From: an uncultured delta proteobacterium
GTDB taxonomy: Bacteria; Desulfobacterota; Syntrophia; Syntrophales; UBA8958
Length of the DNA stretch: 47,428 bases
NCBI GenBank assembly: GCA_903885795.1
Contig: CAISJV010000079.1
Coordinates: 1-47,428 of the forward strand
Direction of reading: 5' to 3'
The stretch's first letter is position 1; each line of letters opens with the position of its first letter. The position numbers and the translations under genes were made by a program. The notes under the pieces are model-generated. The model was not told the origin of the DNA, ran no database searches, and worked only from the letters and a program-made list of their open reading frames with translations. Below are positions 32,088 to 39,702 of this stretch, one piece after another.

Positions 32088-32378
32088 ATGGGCAAATTGA
32101 CCGACGACATGACCCGCTTGCGCGGGGAGGTTGACGCCCTGCGGAGTGATCGGGGTGCGCTGATGCAGGATCTGGCGCGCGGGGCCAAGGATCTGGCCTC
32201 CACGGTTTCAGCCATGCAGGCTGATTTTGCCGCCGCCCACAACGCAATGGCCAGAAAGAGCAGGAGAGAGCGGGCCTCGTACGTAGCGAGAATCAAGAAG
32301 CAGGTCGGCAGGATGAGAAAAGAAACTGCCTCCGATCTTGCGGGCGCCGCTCGCGCCTGGTTCGGTAAAACAAAATAA
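32088..32378 (+). CDS. GvpC-like helical protein (copy 1, short)
   Basis: A 96-residue, highly charged, probably fully helical protein (MTRLRGEVDALRSDRGALMQ..., AMQADFAAAHNAMARKSRRER). It is placed directly after gvpA, as gvpC is in other clusters, and has the Ala/Arg/Gln-rich helical composition of GvpC, which reinforces the outside of the vesicle. True 33-residue GvpC repeats are not evident, so the name is a suggestion from position and composition. The first ~75 residues are paralogous to the protein at 32728. GAAGGAG precedes the ATG. Confidence 0.75.
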   Translation: MGKLTDDMTRLRGEVDALRSDRGALMQDLARGAKDLASTVSAMQADFAAAHNAMARKSRRERASYVARIKKQVGRMRKETASDLAGAARAWFGKTK

Positions 32379-32410
32379 GACAATAACAACGCAAGAAGGA
32401 GGAATTAGCG

Positions 32411-32629
32411 ATGGCAAAGGTTCAGAAATCAACAGATTCATCGAGTTTGGCAGAAGTTGTTGACCGTATCCTCGACAAAGGTATCGTGATCGATGCCTGG
32501 GTGAAGGTATCCCTGGTTGGCATCGAACTGCTTTCCATCGAAGCGAGAGTGGTTATTGCTTCGGTTGAGACGTATCTCAAATACGCCGAGGCGATTGGTC
32601 TGACAGCCAGTGCAGCGGCTCCGGCATAG
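32411..32629 (+). CDS. gvpA: Gas vesicle structural protein GvpA (copy 2)
   Basis: A 72-residue GvpA identical in protein sequence to copy 1, though the two genes differ at about 20 synonymous positions and in the stop codon (TAA against TAG). The same AAGGAGGAATTAGCG leader precedes both. The duplication covers gvpA, the following hairpin and the start of the GvpC-like gene. There is no separate sigma-54 promoter, so it is transcribed from the promoter before copy 1 or by read-through. Confidence 0.98.
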   Translation: MAKVQKSTDSSSLAEVVDRILDKGIVIDAWVKVSLVGIELLSIEARVVIASVETYLKYAEAIGLTASAAAPA

Positions 32630-32647
32630 GCCTTACCTGAATGAGGG

Positions 32648-32694
32648 ATACCCGTGGGGCGGAGTTGCTTTTGTGGACCGCCTTTCATGGGTAT
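32648..32694 (+). promoter_or_regulatory. Hairpin after gvpA copy 2 (candidate attenuator)
   Basis: ATACCCGTG (32648-32656) and GGCGG (to 32662) pair with CCGCC and CATGGGTAT (32678-32694), with a small internal loop and one G-T wobble. Position and 5' arm match the hairpin after copy 1, while the loop and 3' arm differ. Confidence 0.6.
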
Positions 32695-32727
32695 TCCGGT
32701 TTCAGGGGAAGATGAAGGAGAATCATC

Positions 32728-33519
32728 ATGGGTAATCTGACCGATGATATGACCCGTTTACGCGGGGAAGTTGACGCCCTGCGGAGCGCACGAGGGGCGC
32801 TGATGCAGGGATTAGCGCAAGGAGCCTGCGATCTGGCTGCGACTGTTGCCGCCATGCGGGCCGATTTCACTGCCGCCCATACGGCGATGGCGAAAAAGGC
32901 CGGCGAGGAGCGGGGGGCTTTTGTAGCCGCCGTGATCAGCGATGTGAACTCCCTGCTGGGTGACTTTTCCAGAGACCGGGAGGACATGTCCCGGAATGGA
33001 AAACATGACAGGGGAATCTTTTTGACAGAAATGAGAAGACAGGTCACGGGCATACGCAAAGAGACAGCGGATGACATGATGGGAGCCCGACTTGCCTGGC
33101 GAGGTCAGAGTCCCCCGAAGTCAAGACCCGTTCAATTGAAGAAGGAAACGTTGTTCGTAGCGCCTGTAAAGCCGCCAGTGGAAGAAAAAGCAAAGAAGAT
33201 GGCCGCAGCGCCTGAGTTAAAGGCAGAGAAGCCGCCGGTCACCTTCAAGGAACCATTGAAAAAAGAAGAGGAAAAGAAGGCAGTCATCGCGGCGCCTGAG
33301 TTCGAGATGGAAAAGCCCCCGGTCACCTTCAGGGAACCGCTGAAAAAAGAAGACAAGAAGACGGCAGCGGCGCTGGCACCTCCTGCGGTCGCCCCCCCCA
33401 AGGTCAAAATGCCGCCCCCTGCCTTTGCCGCTCCGGAGGCGCCGAAGCAGAAAGAGAAGAGCCGGCTGGATGAAAAACCCGCCAAAACGGCAACCAAAGG
33501 TAAACTAGGCAAAAAATAG
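32728..33519 (+). CDS. GvpC-like helical protein with Pro/Lys-rich repeat tail (copy 2, long)
   Basis: A 263-residue protein. Residues 1-75 parallel the short copy (GNLTDDMTRLRGEVDALRSARG, ADFTAAHTAMAKKAGEER), and a second helical block with RKETADDMMGARLAW runs to about 130. The rest is a disordered tail with two imperfect copies of an EKPPVTFKEPLKKEEEKK unit, then Pro/Ala/Lys-rich sequence to the end. The helical part probably binds the vesicle surface as GvpC does, and the tail may project outwards (both inference). It is the last gene of the duplicated gvpA/GvpC-like pair. Confidence 0.75.
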   Translation: MGNLTDDMTRLRGEVDALRSARGALMQGLAQGACDLAATVAAMRADFTAAHTAMAKKAGEERGAFVAAVISDVNSLLGDFSRDREDMSRNGKHDRGIFLTEMRRQVTGIRKETADDMMGARLAWRGQSPPKSRPVQLKKETLFVAPVKPPVEEKAKKMAAAPELKAEKPPVTFKEPLKKEEEKKAVIAAPEFEMEKPPVTFREPLKKEDKKTAAALAPPAVAPPKVKMPPPAFAAPEAPKQKEKSRLDEKPAKTATKGKLGKK

Positions 33520-33523
33520 CGAG

Positions 33524-33970
33524 ATGCCCTGCCCGGATGACCTCGTCCAGGCAGTTCCTGTGAAAGATGTTAATTTGATGGCTGACATGAAGAAAGCGCG
33601 TCCGCGCCGGGATCCGGTGGTATTTGAGGAACTTGCTTGCGCCTTTTGCCGTGGCCGGGGAAGAGACCCCTTCGATATCATGTCTTCCCTTTCCACGTGC
33701 TGCGTTTGCGGGGGAAGCGGTAAAGTACTGGTCCAGGCGCCGGCCGTCGCCTGCGCCCATTGCCAGGGAACAGGGGCCGTCAAAACCCTTACCTGTACAA
33801 CCTGCGGCGGCAGGGGCTTTGTCTCCCGGCCTCTGTCACCAACTGTCTCTTGTCCTGTGTGTAAAGGTTCGGGCGATGACGCCTCGGCCCCGGCAATGGC
33901 CTGTCTGAAGTGCGGGGGAAAAGGTTGGATTATTGAACAGCTCAGAAAGGGGAAGGGAGTTCATGAGTAA
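33524..33970 (+). CDS. DnaJ-type zinc-finger protein without J domain
   Basis: A 148-residue protein dominated by six C-x-x-C-x-G-x-G motifs (CAFCRGRG, CCVCGGSG, CAHCQGTG, CTTCGGRG, CPVCKGSG, CLKCGGKG); DnaJ itself has four. There is no J domain or DnaJ C-terminal domain, so it cannot stimulate DnaK in the normal way and may bind unfolded protein on its own. The start could be ATG 33524 or the later ATG at 33578; neither has a strong ribosome site. The stop overlaps gvpN by 8 nt. Likely an assembly chaperone of the gas vesicle cluster (inference from position). Confidence 0.85.
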   Translation: MPCPDDLVQAVPVKDVNLMADMKKARPRRDPVVFEELACAFCRGRGRDPFDIMSSLSTCCVCGGSGKVLVQAPAVACAHCQGTGAVKTLTCTTCGGRGFVSRPLSPTVSCPVCKGSGDDASAPAMACLKCGGKGWIIEQLRKGKGVHE

Positions 33971-34949
33971 GAATGCCGTAAGAGTCGTCAGTTCATCAAC
34001 AGTGCGCGTACCGGCCGGGGAAGACAGTGTTCAGCCTGAAGCCAGCGACGCCTTTGTTTTGTCTCCTTATGTGGAACAGGTCACCCAGCGGGCTTTAGCA
34101 TACCTGGTGGCAGGCTATCCCGTCCATTTCTCAGGAGTGGCGGGAACGGGAAAGACGACCCTCGCCTTCCACGTGGCCTCCAAGCTCGGTCGGCCTGTCA
34201 CCCTGGTTCACGGGGACGACGAATTCGGCAGTTCCGACCTCGTGGGCAAGGACTCCGGTTACCGAAAAAACAAAGTTGTCGACAATTATATCCACTCGGT
34301 CCTAAAGACAGAGGAAGAAATGAAAAGTCTCTGGGTGGATAATCGGCTGACCACGGCCTGTGAACGCGGGGAAATACTCATTTACGATGAATTCAACAGA
34401 TCCCGGCCGGAAGCGAACAACGCCTTACTCAGCGTCCTTTCCGAGGGGATTCTGAACCTGCCGAAACTGCGCCGTTCCGGGGAGGGATACATGTCCGTGC
34501 ACCCCGAGTTCCGGGCAATCTTTACCTCCAACCCCGAAGAATACGCCGGGGTTCACAAAACCCAGGATGCCCTGATGGACCGCCTGATCACCATCCAGTT
34601 GGAGCACTATGACCGGGATACGGAGATCATGATCGTCTTAAGGAAATCGGGACTCCCCCAGGAAGACGCCGAACGGATAGTTGATATTGTCAGGGAATTG
34701 AGGAGTTTCGGGGTGAATAACAACCGTCCAACCATCCGGGCGGGGATCGCCATCGGCCGGATCCTTGCTTCACAGAACCGGCGCGCCAATGGGGGCGATA
34801 TGTTTTTTCAAATGGTATGCCGGGATGTCCTGGCCACAGATACCGCCAAGATTACCCGGGGCGGCCAACCGGTCATGATGCAGAAGGTGGAAGAAGTGAT
34901 CCACAAGATCTGCGGACCCGCAAAGCCGATCAGGGAGAAAGGTAAATAG
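33963..34949 (+). CDS. gvpN: Gas vesicle AAA+ ATPase GvpN
   Basis: A 328-residue MoxR-type AAA+ protein matching GvpN, which is needed for full vesicle growth. Walker A is SGVAGTGKTTLA (about residues 57-68), followed by VHGDDEFGSSDLVG, Walker B EILIYDEFNRSRPE, sensor 1 FTSNPEEYAGVH and the arginine in LMDRLITI. The ATG at 33963 has a GGGGAAGGGAG leader; the frame opening at 33933 adds only residues overlapping the zinc protein. It sits in the N position of the N-F-G-S-K-J gene order. Confidence 0.96.
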   Translation: MSKNAVRVVSSSTVRVPAGEDSVQPEASDAFVLSPYVEQVTQRALAYLVAGYPVHFSGVAGTGKTTLAFHVASKLGRPVTLVHGDDEFGSSDLVGKDSGYRKNKVVDNYIHSVLKTEEEMKSLWVDNRLTTACERGEILIYDEFNRSRPEANNALLSVLSEGILNLPKLRRSGEGYMSVHPEFRAIFTSNPEEYAGVHKTQDALMDRLITIQLEHYDRDTEIMIVLRKSGLPQEDAERIVDIVRELRSFGVNNNRPTIRAGIAIGRILASQNRRANGGDMFFQMVCRDVLATDTAKITRGGQPVMMQKVEEVIHKICGPAKPIREKGK

Positions 34950-34957
34950 GATCGCCA

Positions 34958-35284
34958 ATGACCAAGAGAATCATGAGGGGTGTGCAGGACATCAGGACGC
35001 TCTCGGGCCGTGTGGATGAGGGAACCATTCCTTACAAGGCCTATATGAAGATCAGCATTCTCGAGATGGAAAAGTTTCGCCGGGGGAAAGAAAGACAGAG
35101 CGCCATGGAAAGGGTGCAAAGGATTGATCAGCGCTTTCTGGACATCGAGGCGGCAAGGCAGGAGATCTTCAGCGCCCTGGAAGCCAAAGGTGTTCGCCGA
35201 CCTGTTCCCGGACAAAGGGGACGACCGGAGGGACCGACGGAAGCCCCGCGTTCAACGACGGGACCGTTCAAGATTCGATATTGA
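34958..35284 (+). CDS. Small charged helical protein of unknown function
   Basis: A 108-residue protein with a long predicted helix (residues 20-75, EMEKFRRGKERQSAMERVQRI...) and a Pro/Arg-rich tail. I recognise no family. It begins 8 nt after gvpN behind an AGGAT, so it belongs to the same transcript. Such small coiled proteins are common variable members of gas vesicle clusters. Confidence 0.7.
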   Translation: MTKRIMRGVQDIRTLSGRVDEGTIPYKAYMKISILEMEKFRRGKERQSAMERVQRIDQRFLDIEAARQEIFSALEAKGVRRPVPGQRGRPEGPTEAPRSTTGPFKIRY

Positions 35285-35390
35285 AAGCCTCCGGATTCCC
35301 TGTATCAAGCCTGTCCTTGCAGAAGCGAGGATACGGGGCAGGCTGCATGTCAACACTGGAGTGACGTTTTCGGAGTAAGGAGGGGGGCCT

Positions 35391-35618
35391 ATGCTGACCA
35401 TTTATGATTCACACCACATTCCGACGAACCGCTGCTTGCCGGGTCATCGGGCCTGCCTGACCTATACGGGTTCTTCCCCGGGGTCAGGGGAAGCGCGGCG
35501 CGTCCAACGTGAGATCATCGCCCTGATCAACCGGCGGCTCCGTTTTGCCTGGCTGGTCGGACAGTGGAACAGTCGTAAAAAGATGACAAAAAGTCAGAAA
35601 GAGGGGAGCTGCAGATGA
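35391..35618 (+). CDS. Small protein of unknown function
   Basis: A 75-residue protein with a perfect ribosome site (AAGGAGGGG) 5 nt before the ATG. It is basic towards the C-terminus (NRRLRFAWLVGQWNSRKK) and has two cysteines. No family is recognised. Its stop overlaps the ATG of the next small gene (ATGA), which indicates real, coupled translation. Confidence 0.65.
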   Translation: MLTIYDSHHIPTNRCLPGHRACLTYTGSSPGSGEARRVQREIIALINRRLRFAWLVGQWNSRKKMTKSQKEGSCR

Positions 35619-35791
35619 AGATCAACTGTTTGTCCTGTGGTCACACCGTCGATCTCGATGATGCCTACAGTGATTATGAGGGTCAGATCAAGTGCTATAC
35701 CTGCAATGCCCTCTTGGAAGTAAAGCTGAGCGACAGCCTTATCAAATCGGTGAAATTATATAGGCAGAATTCCGGGTCAAGTACGGAATGA
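35615..35791 (+). CDS. Tiny zinc-ribbon protein
   Basis: A 58-residue protein beginning MKINCLSCGHTVDLDD with a second CYTC pair, giving C-x2-C (Cys5, Cys8) and C-x2-C (Cys27, Cys30) 19 residues apart: a minimal zinc ribbon. The ribosome site is GAGGGGA. It is coupled to the preceding gene by a 4-nt overlap and lies 68 nt before gvpF. It could bind a nucleic acid or another Gvp protein; no function is known to me. Confidence 0.8.
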   Translation: MKINCLSCGHTVDLDDAYSDYEGQIKCYTCNALLEVKLSDSLIKSVKLYRQNSGSSTE

Positions 35792-35859
35792 TAAAGAGGC
35801 GATGGTGACAAGGAGGCAAAAGCAAAACAGGACTGTGGAAGTACAGGGGGGACGTCAGT

Positions 35860-36621
35860 ATGGTTGGCAAAGTAACGAAAAATGAGGGGAAATATCTGTA
35901 CGCCATCATCCCGACCGCAGGGGACCGGGATTACGGCAATATCGGCATCGACGATGAACGGGTCTATCTCATCACAGAGAATCATGTCGGCGCCGTTGTC
36001 AGCAACTTCAGCAACGGGAAGATTCGCCCCGAACGCCGCCATATCGCGGCGCACCAGGGAGTCCTCAAACGCCTTATGGAAGAAGAGACCCCCCTCCCTA
36101 TCACTTTCGGTGTTATCGCTGAGGGGGCGAAGGAGATCAAACGTATCCTGTCGTTGAATCGGAAACCATTCGCCGAACAGCTTCGTCGCGTCCATGGCAA
36201 GGTGGAGATGGGACTGAGGGTTGCATGGGATGTTCCTAATATTTTTGAGTATTTTGTTAACACCCATGCCGAAATCCGAGCCGCGCGGGACCAGTTCCTA
36301 GGGAAAAGCCGTGTCCCAACCCAGGAAGACAAGATCGAAGTCGGACGTCTCTTCGACCGGGTCCTCCAGGAGGATCGGGAGGAACACACCGAAAGAGTCG
36401 AGGAAATCCTGTCCCCCTGCTGTTTCGAAATCAAACGGAATATCTCCCGGAGCGAACGGGAGGTCATGAACCTGGCCTGTCTGGTTGCGCGGGAGGCGAT
36501 GGATAAGGAATTTGAGGCGGCCATATTTGAGGCCGCACGCGGTTTTGATAACAATTTTGCCTTCGATTTCAACGGCCCCTGGGCGCCGCACAACTTTGTG
36601 GACGTGGAACTCCTCTCCTGA
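35860..36621 (+). CDS. gvpF: Gas vesicle protein GvpF (GvpL/F family, third copy)
   Basis: A 253-residue GvpL/F protein with GKYLYAIIP at the start, the core HIAAHQGVLKRLMEEETPLPITFGVI and the C-terminal FNGPWAPHNFVDVEL signature. It occupies the position of gvpF, between gvpN and gvpG, in agreement with the Bacillus-type order. It differs from the two upstream copies in the core (ITFGVI instead of VRFGTV or MRYGCF), so the three are old paralogues rather than recent duplicates. GvpF is thought to nucleate or line the growing vesicle. Confidence 0.92.
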   Translation: MVGKVTKNEGKYLYAIIPTAGDRDYGNIGIDDERVYLITENHVGAVVSNFSNGKIRPERRHIAAHQGVLKRLMEEETPLPITFGVIAEGAKEIKRILSLNRKPFAEQLRRVHGKVEMGLRVAWDVPNIFEYFVNTHAEIRAARDQFLGKSRVPTQEDKIEVGRLFDRVLQEDREEHTERVEEILSPCCFEIKRNISRSEREVMNLACLVAREAMDKEFEAAIFEAARGFDNNFAFDFNGPWAPHNFVDVELLS

Positions 36622-36643
36622 AAACCTTTCACTAATCTATGAG

Positions 36644-36700
36644 CCACGCCTTGCCGGCGTGGAACTAGGATGGAAGGCAAGAGGGGAACGCCTCTTTTGC
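36644..36700 (+). promoter_or_regulatory. Two small hairpins between gvpF and gvpG
   Basis: CCACGCC (36644-36650)/GGCGTGG (36656-36662) and AAGAGG (36679-36684)/CCTCTT (36691-36696) followed by TTGC. They lie in the longest gap inside the downstream gvp operon and could act as weak attenuators or RNA-processing sites. Confidence 0.4.
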
Positions 36701-36758
36701 TGTGGGCGAATTCATTAAAAAGGACGCCCGGCCGGCCGGAATCATAGGGAGTGCTTAG

Positions 36759-37052
36759 ATGTTCCTGATCGATGACGTCCTCCTTTTCCCTGTTCGCAGC
36801 CTTCTCTGGGTCTTCAAGGAGATCCACCACGCTGTCGAGGCAGAACAGGCCAACGAGGCGGATGCCATCACGGCCAAGCTCAGCGAACTATATATGATGT
36901 TGGAGACGGGACAGATGACGGAAGCGGAATTTGACGCTGCCGAAAAGACCCTTCTCGATCGCCTCGACGCCATCAGGGAGGGGGAGGACAGCGGGGAAGA
37001 AGAGGACGACGAAAAAGAAGAGATGGTGGTGATAAGGAAGAGGGGTCAATGA
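36759..37052 (+). CDS. gvpG: Gas vesicle protein GvpG
   Basis: A 97-residue GvpG: the start FLIDDVLLFPVRSLLWVFKEIHHAVE is the family signature, followed by a helical LYMMLETGQMTEAEFDAAEKTLLDRLD segment and an acidic tail. GvpG is a small accessory protein required for assembly in other species. The order gvpF-gvpG is conserved. The next gene begins 3 nt after its stop. Confidence 0.94.
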   Translation: MFLIDDVLLFPVRSLLWVFKEIHHAVEAEQANEADAITAKLSELYMMLETGQMTEAEFDAAEKTLLDRLDAIREGEDSGEEEDDEKEEMVVIRKRGQ

Positions 37053-37055
37053 TAA

Positions 37056-38984
37056 ATGCGGAGCGCGCCAGGGAAACCGGGGTTTTTGACCGATGTAAAC
37101 ATGCAGCTCCTGCTGTTCGGCGGCAAGGGCGGCGTTGGAAAAACCACGGCCGCGGCAGCGACGGCGCTCCATCTTGCAAGCCTGTATCCTGAGAAATCCC
37201 TGCTCCTAGTCTCTACTGATCCCGCCCATTCCTTGGGGGACAGCCTTGCCGGGACGGCCCCCCCTGCCAATCTTCAGGTCATGGAACTGGACGCCCAGGC
37301 CTATCTCACCGATTTCAAAGAAAAGAACCGGCAACGACTCATGGAGATTGCATCCCGGGGCACCTTCCTTGATGAAGAGGACATTAACCGTTTCCTGGAG
37401 CTTTCCCTGCCCGGGATGGACGAACTCATGGCCTTTCTGGAGATCAGCCGCTGGGTCAAGGAGGAAACGTATAGCGGGATCATCATGGATACGGCCCCGA
37501 CAGGGCACACCCTGCGCCTCATGGCGATGCCCGACCTGATCCGGAAATGGCTGGAGGCTCTGGACGCCCTTCTGGCCAAGCATCGCTACATGAAAAAGCT
37601 CTTCCAGGGGAGCTATCAGCGGGACGACCTCGACAATTTCATCGAAGGACTTGCCGCCTCCGTCAAGGAGATGGAGAAGCTCCTCAAAGATCACAAGCGC
37701 TGTCGTTTTATCCCGGTCATGCTGGCCGAGACCCTGAGCATCGAAGAGACTATGGATCTGGTGCGGGAATTGCGGGGCCTCAGCATCGGCGTCGTGGATG
37801 TGGTTGTCAACCGCCTGTACCCGGAAAGTCCCTGTCTGCTATGCCGTCACATCCGCAACCGCCAGTTGCAGGAGCTGGCCCGTATCTTTAGCGAGTCTGT
37901 TTTTTCGAAGCTACGCCTCTGGGGAGTTCCCATGTATCCCGAAGAGATAAGAGGCATGGAAGCACTGCGATCCTTCTGGGCAGGGTTAACGAAATTAGCG
38001 CCGTCTCCGGAGGGAGAGGACCTATTATCCCTGCCGCCGGTGCTGCCCCGCGTGGATGCCCCCTCTCCCCTGCCACCGCCGGGTGCGGCGATGCTCGTTT
38101 TTGCAGGAAAAGGCGGGGTCGGCAAGACAACCCTGGCCTGTGCCACGGCCCTGCATATGGCCCGTGCCTATACAGGAAAGCGAATTCTCCTTTTTTCCGC
38201 CGATCCCGCCCATTCCCTTGCTGACTGTCTGAACATGCCCGTCGGCCCCGAACCGAAACCGGTGGCCCCGGGATTGTGGGTGATGGAGGTGGATGCAAAC
38301 GCCGATTTTATAGCCCTGAAAAACCAATACCGGCGGGAGATTGCGCAATTTCTGAAACGAATTATGCCTAACCTCGATCTGACCTTTGATCGGGAAGTAA
38401 TGGAACGGATCATGGATCTGTCGCCTCCCGGCATCGACGAGCTGATGGCCCTGGCGGCGATGATGGATTACCTGGCCCCGAAAAACTATGATCTCCTGGT
38501 CCTTGATGCCGCACCGACAGGGCATTTGATCAGGCTTCTCGAATTGCCTGAAATAATTGAGGATTGGCTGAAAGCAGTCTTCGGCATCTTCTTGAAGTAT
38601 CGGAAGATCTTCCAGTTGCCTGGCATCACCCAACGTCTGGTCGGGATATCCAAGGATCTGAAACGCCTGCGGGCGATTCTGCGCGACCCATCCCGGACGG
38701 CCCTTTCCGCGGTCAGTATCCTCACGGAGATGTCCTTTGCGGAAACAACGGATCTTCTTGCCGCCTGCGGGCGTCTGGAAATCCCGGTTCCCGGTCTGTT
38801 CTTGAACATGGCGACACCGGCCGGACCCGATCCCCTCTGCGCTTCCCTTTTCCGTCGGGAGTCCGCCGTCCGGATTAAATTCGCTGCGGGTTTCCCCACT
38901 ATCCGCCAAACAGTCGTTTATCATCAGAGCGATCCCCGGGGAATCGAAAATCTCGAAGCCTTGGGGCAGATACTTTATCAGTGA
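37056..38984 (+). CDS. Tandem ArsA/Get3-like ATPase in the gas vesicle cluster
   Basis: A 642-residue protein made of two ArsA/Get3-type halves. Half 1 (about 15-310) has deviant Walker A GGKGGVGKTT, DPAHSLGDSL, DTAPTGHTLRLM and a CLLC pair comparable to the zinc-binding CxxC of Get3. Half 2 (about 345-642) has GKGGVGKTT, DPAHSLADCL and DAAPTGHLIRLL. Fused halves are typical of ArsA arsenite pump ATPases, but there is no arsB, arsR or ArsA metal-site context; the gene lies between gvpG and gvpS, where gvpL is found in Bacillus. A Get3-like role in shielding hydrophobic Gvp proteins is an attractive inference. The start could also be an ATG at 37101. Confidence 0.92.
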   Translation: MRSAPGKPGFLTDVNMQLLLFGGKGGVGKTTAAAATALHLASLYPEKSLLLVSTDPAHSLGDSLAGTAPPANLQVMELDAQAYLTDFKEKNRQRLMEIASRGTFLDEEDINRFLELSLPGMDELMAFLEISRWVKEETYSGIIMDTAPTGHTLRLMAMPDLIRKWLEALDALLAKHRYMKKLFQGSYQRDDLDNFIEGLAASVKEMEKLLKDHKRCRFIPVMLAETLSIEETMDLVRELRGLSIGVVDVVVNRLYPESPCLLCRHIRNRQLQELARIFSESVFSKLRLWGVPMYPEEIRGMEALRSFWAGLTKLAPSPEGEDLLSLPPVLPRVDAPSPLPPPGAAMLVFAGKGGVGKTTLACATALHMARAYTGKRILLFSADPAHSLADCLNMPVGPEPKPVAPGLWVMEVDANADFIALKNQYRREIAQFLKRIMPNLDLTFDREVMERIMDLSPPGIDELMALAAMMDYLAPKNYDLLVLDAAPTGHLIRLLELPEIIEDWLKAVFGIFLKYRKIFQLPGITQRLVGISKDLKRLRAILRDPSRTALSAVSILTEMSFAETTDLLAACGRLEIPVPGLFLNMATPAGPDPLCASLFRRESAVRIKFAAGFPTIRQTVVYHQSDPRGIENLEALGQILYQ

Positions 38985-38992
38985 GGTGAAAT

Positions 38993-39187
38993 ATGCCGGA
39001 TTATGCCCTGGATGAAAAAGAACATATCAGTCTTTGCGAAGTCCTGGACCGGGTCCTCAACAAGGGAGCCGTGATCGTGGGCGATGTAATGATCTCCGTC
39101 GCCGACATCGACCTCGTTTACCTGGGTCTGCAGATCATTCTGACCTCCGTGGAAACGGCCCGTCGGGAAGAGGGTCTGGCGATATGA
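38993..39187 (+). CDS. gvpS: GvpA-family minor protein GvpS
   Basis: A 64-residue member of the GvpA superfamily: LCEVLDRVLNKGAVIVGDVMISVADIDLVYLGLQIILTSVET. The ISVADIDLVYL segment is the pattern of Bacillus GvpS rather than GvpA or GvpJ. It lacks the C-terminal extension of Bacillus GvpS. It probably forms a minor or capping part of the vesicle wall. Its stop overlaps the gvpK start (ATGA). Confidence 0.85.
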   Translation: MPDYALDEKEHISLCEVLDRVLNKGAVIVGDVMISVADIDLVYLGLQIILTSVETARREEGLAI

Positions 39188-39687
39188 CAAATGGTGAGAA
39201 CCAGTGTGATCAACCTCGGGTAAGAGGAAAAATGAAAACCCCGGAAGAGTCGAGAGTGGAATCGCCGGTATTGGGCAACTTTGCTGGGTCGATGACGACC
39301 CAAGGCGAAGGGCGGAAGGCCGGCAAGGAAGGCTACAGCCCCGGGCGCGAACTGATAACGCCCTGGAATGAGAGGCAGTCGCTGAGGAATGATCGACATT
39401 CCTTGAGAAACAAAAGGCCCTCCCCCCGGCGCCTGAACCTCGACCATGAGAAAACGAAAAACGGCTTGGCCCAACTGGTGCTGACCGTAGTCAAGCTTCT
39501 CCACGAACTCGTGGAAAAACAGGCCCTGCGCCGGATTGACGGGGGGGGCCTTACGGATGAAGAGATCGAGCGACTCGGGTTCACCCTGATGCGTCAGTCC
39601 GAGGAGATCACGAGGATCAGCCACGAATTCGGTCTTAAAGATGATGATTTGAATCTCGATCTGGGTCCCTTGGGGAAGCTTTTATAA
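39184..39687 (+). CDS. gvpK: Gas vesicle protein GvpK
   Basis: A 167-residue GvpK. The conserved domain is residues 80-167 (LNLDHEKTKNGLAQLVLTVVKLLHELVEKQALRRIDGG...LTDEEIERLG). The first ~80 residues are an unusual disordered extension with serine/arginine-rich near-repeats (ERQSLRNDRHSLRNKRPS). The ATG at 39184 overlaps the gvpS stop; an ATG at 39232 would give a shorter form. The frame opening at 39034 only reads through gvpS. GvpK is an essential accessory protein in other clusters. Confidence 0.92.
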   Translation: MTNGENQCDQPRVRGKMKTPEESRVESPVLGNFAGSMTTQGEGRKAGKEGYSPGRELITPWNERQSLRNDRHSLRNKRPSPRRLNLDHEKTKNGLAQLVLTVVKLLHELVEKQALRRIDGGGLTDEEIERLGFTLMRQSEEITRISHEFGLKDDDLNLDLGPLGKLL

Positions 39688-39702
39688 GAGGAGGAAAAGA
39701 AA

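Noticed and set aside
37056-38984. Arsenic-resistance operon
   Set aside because: The ArsA-like protein has no arsA-type neighbours (arsB, arsR, arsD) and lies within tightly spaced gas vesicle genes.
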